The translations under genes were made by a program, and so were the position numbers. A stretch of 64,000 bases of DNA, from positions 1-64,000 of the forward strand of contig JAQMWT010000325.1 in NCBI GenBank assembly GCA_029834535.1. The letters are read 5' to 3'. A model generated the notes under the pieces. That model saw only the letters and a list, made by a program, of their open reading frames with translations. It was not told where the DNA came from and searched no databases. Source of the DNA: Chrysophaeum taylorii. Lineage: Eukaryota; Sar; Pelagophyceae; Pelagomonadales; Pelagomonadaceae. Shown here one piece after another: positions 61,090 to 64,000 of the stretch; positions within the stretch are counted from its first letter, which is position 1, and each line of letters opens with the position of its first letter.

Positions 61090-62000
61090 CGCTCTTGTGA
61101 TTCTAGATTAAAGAATGTGTACAAGAAACCAGCGTAAGTTTCGCAGTGTTTGATCCAATCGACATTAGAGAGACCTGTAGAGGATATGTTAGTTGGAGAT
61201 GAATCATACACAATTGCTTTAGGGAATCGGGTATCTAATAAAGCGAGGACACGTTTAACTAACTAACTAACTTCAGACCTCTCCCGAGCATGGGAGCCAG
61301 GCCGGACCGACAGGTGCCAGTCCGGAATCACGGGCCTGTAGACGAGGAGCGCCGAAAGGTCGGTCGGCGGAGAGTGACCATCAAGCTTGTCGCCATGCGA
61401 CGAGGAGACCGCGATGTGACTGACAACCAACTCGTCGATAACCTTCCGTCTTCGCCCCCCGGCCATACCCCGTCCCACTGCGAACGTTCCGGCTGCCAAC
61501 CGGCCCGCCCGGGAGGCGAATAGGTGCCAACCTACGCCGGGAGGGCGGATGCCCTCGCAAGGCTCAGGATTCATGAGGCACCGTCCTCCATCGCAACCGC
61601 AGTCGGCGATCAGGGTAAGGTTTTTAACGTTTAACATCCTCATTTAATTCGGGACGAACGAGATTGTATGACTCTTGGAAGTAAAGTCGTTCAAGATTAT
61701 TACGAACATCAACTGATAGTTGATGTGATGAATTGACGTGCCAAGTTTTAAGATGATCAGGCAAGGCATCTTCATTAGGTAAGTGTAAATCGTTTACTTG
61801 TTCAGCTTTCCATTGAGCGAAGATGATATCAACTTCTTGTTCAAGAAGTTGGTTATACTCCGGAGCATTCCGGGTGTAAGCTTCGTGCGAAATCGAAACA
61901 GAATAACGCGTCCACGTATGGACTTGTCATATACCTGCGAAGCACCTCGATTTGCAAGCTTACCTTCGTTGAATTGTCTTGGAAGCGCAATCCAGCGTTA
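61090..62000 (-). pseudogene. Copy A2 gag fragment
   Basis: Before the retroposon: EYNQLLEQEVDIIFAQWKAE, LPDHLKTWHVNSSHQL and YNLVRPELNEDVKR (61640-61860), matching ILDQVFLDWQR, LPPEYPSWHFTSEAF and KALRPEIN of family B gag. After it: DWIKHCETYAGFLYTFFNLE (61090-61170), matching DWQIYQSTYATFLYTFF. This anchors the identity of the gag shared by A and B. Confidence 0.75.
61260..61626 (-). mobile_element. Short retroposon S1, copy 4 (full length, minus strand)
   Basis: 367 bp with the complete head (CCTTACCCTGATCGCC), hairpin and (GTTA)n tail; flanked by ACGTTTAAC (61251-61259 and 61627-61635). Inserted in A2 gag. Confidence 0.9.
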
Positions 62001-62534
62001 ATTTTATCAACGAGGATTTGTTCTTGTTTATAAATATCCGTAGTGGAAATTGGTTTTTGTTTTTACATAGTTCTGACCTATTAGAAATAGGTTATAGGAT
62101 TGATAGACAGATTCGACACATAATAATGAAGGGCTTCTTGAGTGCGGGTCATATGTACAGTACGCTATTTTAAGCGCGGGGTTATACAAGACCAAACAAA
62201 TCAACATGCTATTTAAAACAGGATGACTTGAGACTGAAGAATGGATTAATTATCGAGCAGTCAGTCTTTTGTTGGGGAATGGGAGGAAAAAACCCGTACA
62301 AGTTTCCGCGGCTTGTGTAGGAAAATTTTTAATTTTATTGGCTATGCGAGTGCATATAACCAGTGGCCGACCCAACTCGGTCACCAACCAAATTAACTGG
62401 TGGTCAAATACCGTCACACAACAGATATGTACAGTAGACTACCGCCAAACACATTGTCGCATTGTACTCGTAATCAGGCGTAAACTGATCACTCCATTAT
62501 ACGCACAACACAGTTGGGCTGACACACCTACGCA

Positions 62535-62549
62535 TCTGGGCCCGCAACC
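62535..62549 (-). promoter_or_regulatory. Copy A2 primer binding site
   Basis: GGTTGCGGGCCCAG next to the LTR; the family B site GGTTATGGGCCCAG with two changes over the anticodon position. Either a decayed initiator tRNA-Met site or a site for another tRNA. Confidence 0.6.
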
Positions 62550-62949
62550 TGGCGAGATTTGACCCTCACCGGGTACATGGTAGAGACTGCGTGCAGTCTT
62601 AGGCGTGTACAGACCATTCCGCTTGTCACATGCTACTACACAAGGTAGGGATTTAAGCCCTAACTCCTTAAGGACATTAGGTCCCATAGCAGCGTTTACA
62701 CTGACAACGAGGAACGAAGCCTCTGTTAATTAAACAAGAACACCCCACACCGGACGGTACGCACCTGGAGGCCTACTCCATGTTGGAAGAGAGCTTCCGA
62801 CGGTATTCTTCATAGTCATGAATAAGTATTTACGGAAGGGTAAGGAAAGAGGGAAAGCCGCATTACGGAGAGAAAACCCTCTTGCAGAGATATGTGTGAA
62901 AGGCGCGAAATGTTCCAGTGTCGTAGACATAATAGTGTAGCTCTCTGGA
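62550..62949 (-). repeat. Copy A2 5' LTR
   Basis: 400 bp, TCCAGAGAGCTACAC to TCTCGCCA in element orientation. Homologous along its whole length to the family A 3' LTR at 12754-13147. Confidence 0.9.
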
Positions 62950-64000
62950 GGTGTTGGAAGAAGGTTTGTGTTCGAGAGGGGCATTGATGGGGGATGATGG
63001 TGGTTAGGAGATGGCCTGGATGTTGTTTTTTTCGAGGAAGATTCCGGCGTGTTCGAGAGGGTGCGGATGGTGGGCTATGAGTATTTTATTATTTTTATAG
63101 AAACGCATGGACATACATTGACGAATGGAGGGATACTAGAGTGCCTGGGGGGGGGGGGGGTCGGCATCATTTCTTCGGCGCTTTCCGTCGGTTGTACTTT
63201 GTGAGGCGTCACGACGAGTTCTTCGCGGCATTCTTGCAATTTTTGGACCGCTGAACGGTTTCAAGCTTCATTGAACATTTAATTTTCCAACTTTCCATCG
63301 GTTCTACTTCCGGAGGCGTGACGACGAGTTCTTGAAGGTTGAGTGATCAATCAGGTTGAGGGGCAAGAGCGCGTCATTTGTCATCTTTTTTGTCGCGTGC
63401 GGCGAGTCGCGAACGACAAGGTTCCCAAAACCGAGTTCTCTAGACGAAAGGGCCCACAGGTAGCCCGCAAGGAAAGGGGCAAATGAATCGAATCTTCTAG
63501 AGATCCCGTACCGCGCTTCGTACCCCTCGGCGGCGCCGAGTCCGTGTCCTGTTCCGGAACGTGCTCACTCAGCAACAAAATCCTTCTTTAAACTTCTCAA
63601 AACTTCTCAAACCTTCTCGGAACTTCTCAGAACTTCTCAAAACTTATCAAAACTTCTCTTGTTTTCGACGGTCAAAATGCCCACCTAGTAAGTAAGAAAT
63701 AGTATTGAAAAAAATCCTTTGGTTGAAAAACTAGCCCTCTCGAAGAGAGGCTTGTTTGCCAAAGACCTTCGGGTGATTAATGCGTGCGCGAAACCCGTCG
63801 TCGCCAGCTCAGTATGTCAGTATGATCGATACTAAACGGATCGCAAAAAACGGGAAGTTCAATGTGCGTCCCGTCTGTCTGTTTGTCCTGTCAGTCTTCC
63901 GTATTTTCTTCTGAGTTCAAACAGAAAGAAAGAACATAAAGAAGAAAGATAAGCCGCAAAGAAAAAAGATAAGCCGTAAGTAACTTGCTTGAAAGAGAAA
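62950..64000. other. Right flank, no gene seen
   Basis: Contains G14 near 63148, an imperfect duplication of about 45 bp (63183-63230 and 63293-63338; shared GGCGT and ACGACGAGTTCTT), a 10-bp minisatellite (63585-63655) and AG-rich sequence at the end. The short minus frame at 63381-63578 shows no recognisable domain. Likely host intergenic DNA or very old repeats. Confidence 0.5.
63585..63655 (+). repeat. AACTTCTCAA minisatellite
   Basis: About seven imperfect 10-bp units of AACTTCTCAA in tandem. Confidence 0.85.

Larger units (their letters stand above)
61083..62949 (-). mobile_element. Family A copy A2: 5' LTR, leader and part of gag
   Basis: 5' LTR (62550-62949), leader (about 62000-62549), gag pieces on either side of an S1 retroposon, then an abrupt change to family C at about 61083. 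The rest of the element is absent. Fossil; the gag part present has only a few breaks. Confidence 0.8.

Noticed and set aside
63381-63578. Small minus-strand gene in the right flank
   Set aside because: 65 codons, no domain, no neighbouring exon; chance frame likely.

Overview
The window is eukaryotic DNA made almost entirely of nested transposable elements; I found no host protein-coding gene, tRNA or rRNA gene. Nearly everything belongs to Ty1/copia LTR retrotransposons of three families (called A, B and C here), a non-autonomous LTR element (D) that borrows the LTRs of family C, and DNA transposons and short retroposons that landed in them. A repeat-rich algal genome (for example a red alga) would fit the element mix and the roughly even base composition, but nothing in the sequence fixes the species.

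Layout, left to right. 1-13147: a family A copia element on + (5' end outside the window), carrying two Helitron-derived fragments and two short retroposons, ending in its 3' LTR. 13148-22694: a family B copia element on - (copy B1), from RNase H back to its 5' LTR. 22848-27845: a Mutator-like DNA transposon (MULE) with long G-rich terminal inverted repeats. 27957-42511: a second B1-type element on + (copy B1'), whose leader is split by a complete, younger family B element (copy B2, 28462-41104) and whose gag is cut by family C. 42512 to about 61083: a family C copia element on -, holding a Tc1/pogo-like transposon (43825-45444), an 837-bp inverted-repeat element (46052-46888) and element D (50950-59876). 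About 61083-62949: the 5' LTR and gag of a second family A copy on -. 62950-64000: unannotated flank with a duplication and a 10-bp minisatellite.

The main discovery is that all four copia copies that reach this part of pol carry a C5-cytosine DNA methyltransferase-like domain between protease and integrase. Families A and B share one variant (PC core in a PPCTNR or SPCTNR context); family C has a different, more canonical one (PCQHLS, VENV). Families A and B also carry an extra 3' ORF after RNase H with a conserved Cys/His pattern and a predicted coiled coil. Family B repeats an SLNY-type peptide exactly at its domain junctions, which looks like a protease processing signal. Family B leaders begin with a match to the anticodon arm of initiator tRNA-Met, the half-tRNA primer known from Drosophila copia.

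The elements would work as ordinary copia machines: gag packages RNA, protease matures the polyprotein, RT/RNase H copies RNA from a half-tRNA primer, and integrase makes 5-bp target duplications. The methyltransferase would be an accessory activity acting on element or host DNA; that role is inference. Coordinates inside broken elements are domain spans, good to some tens of bases.
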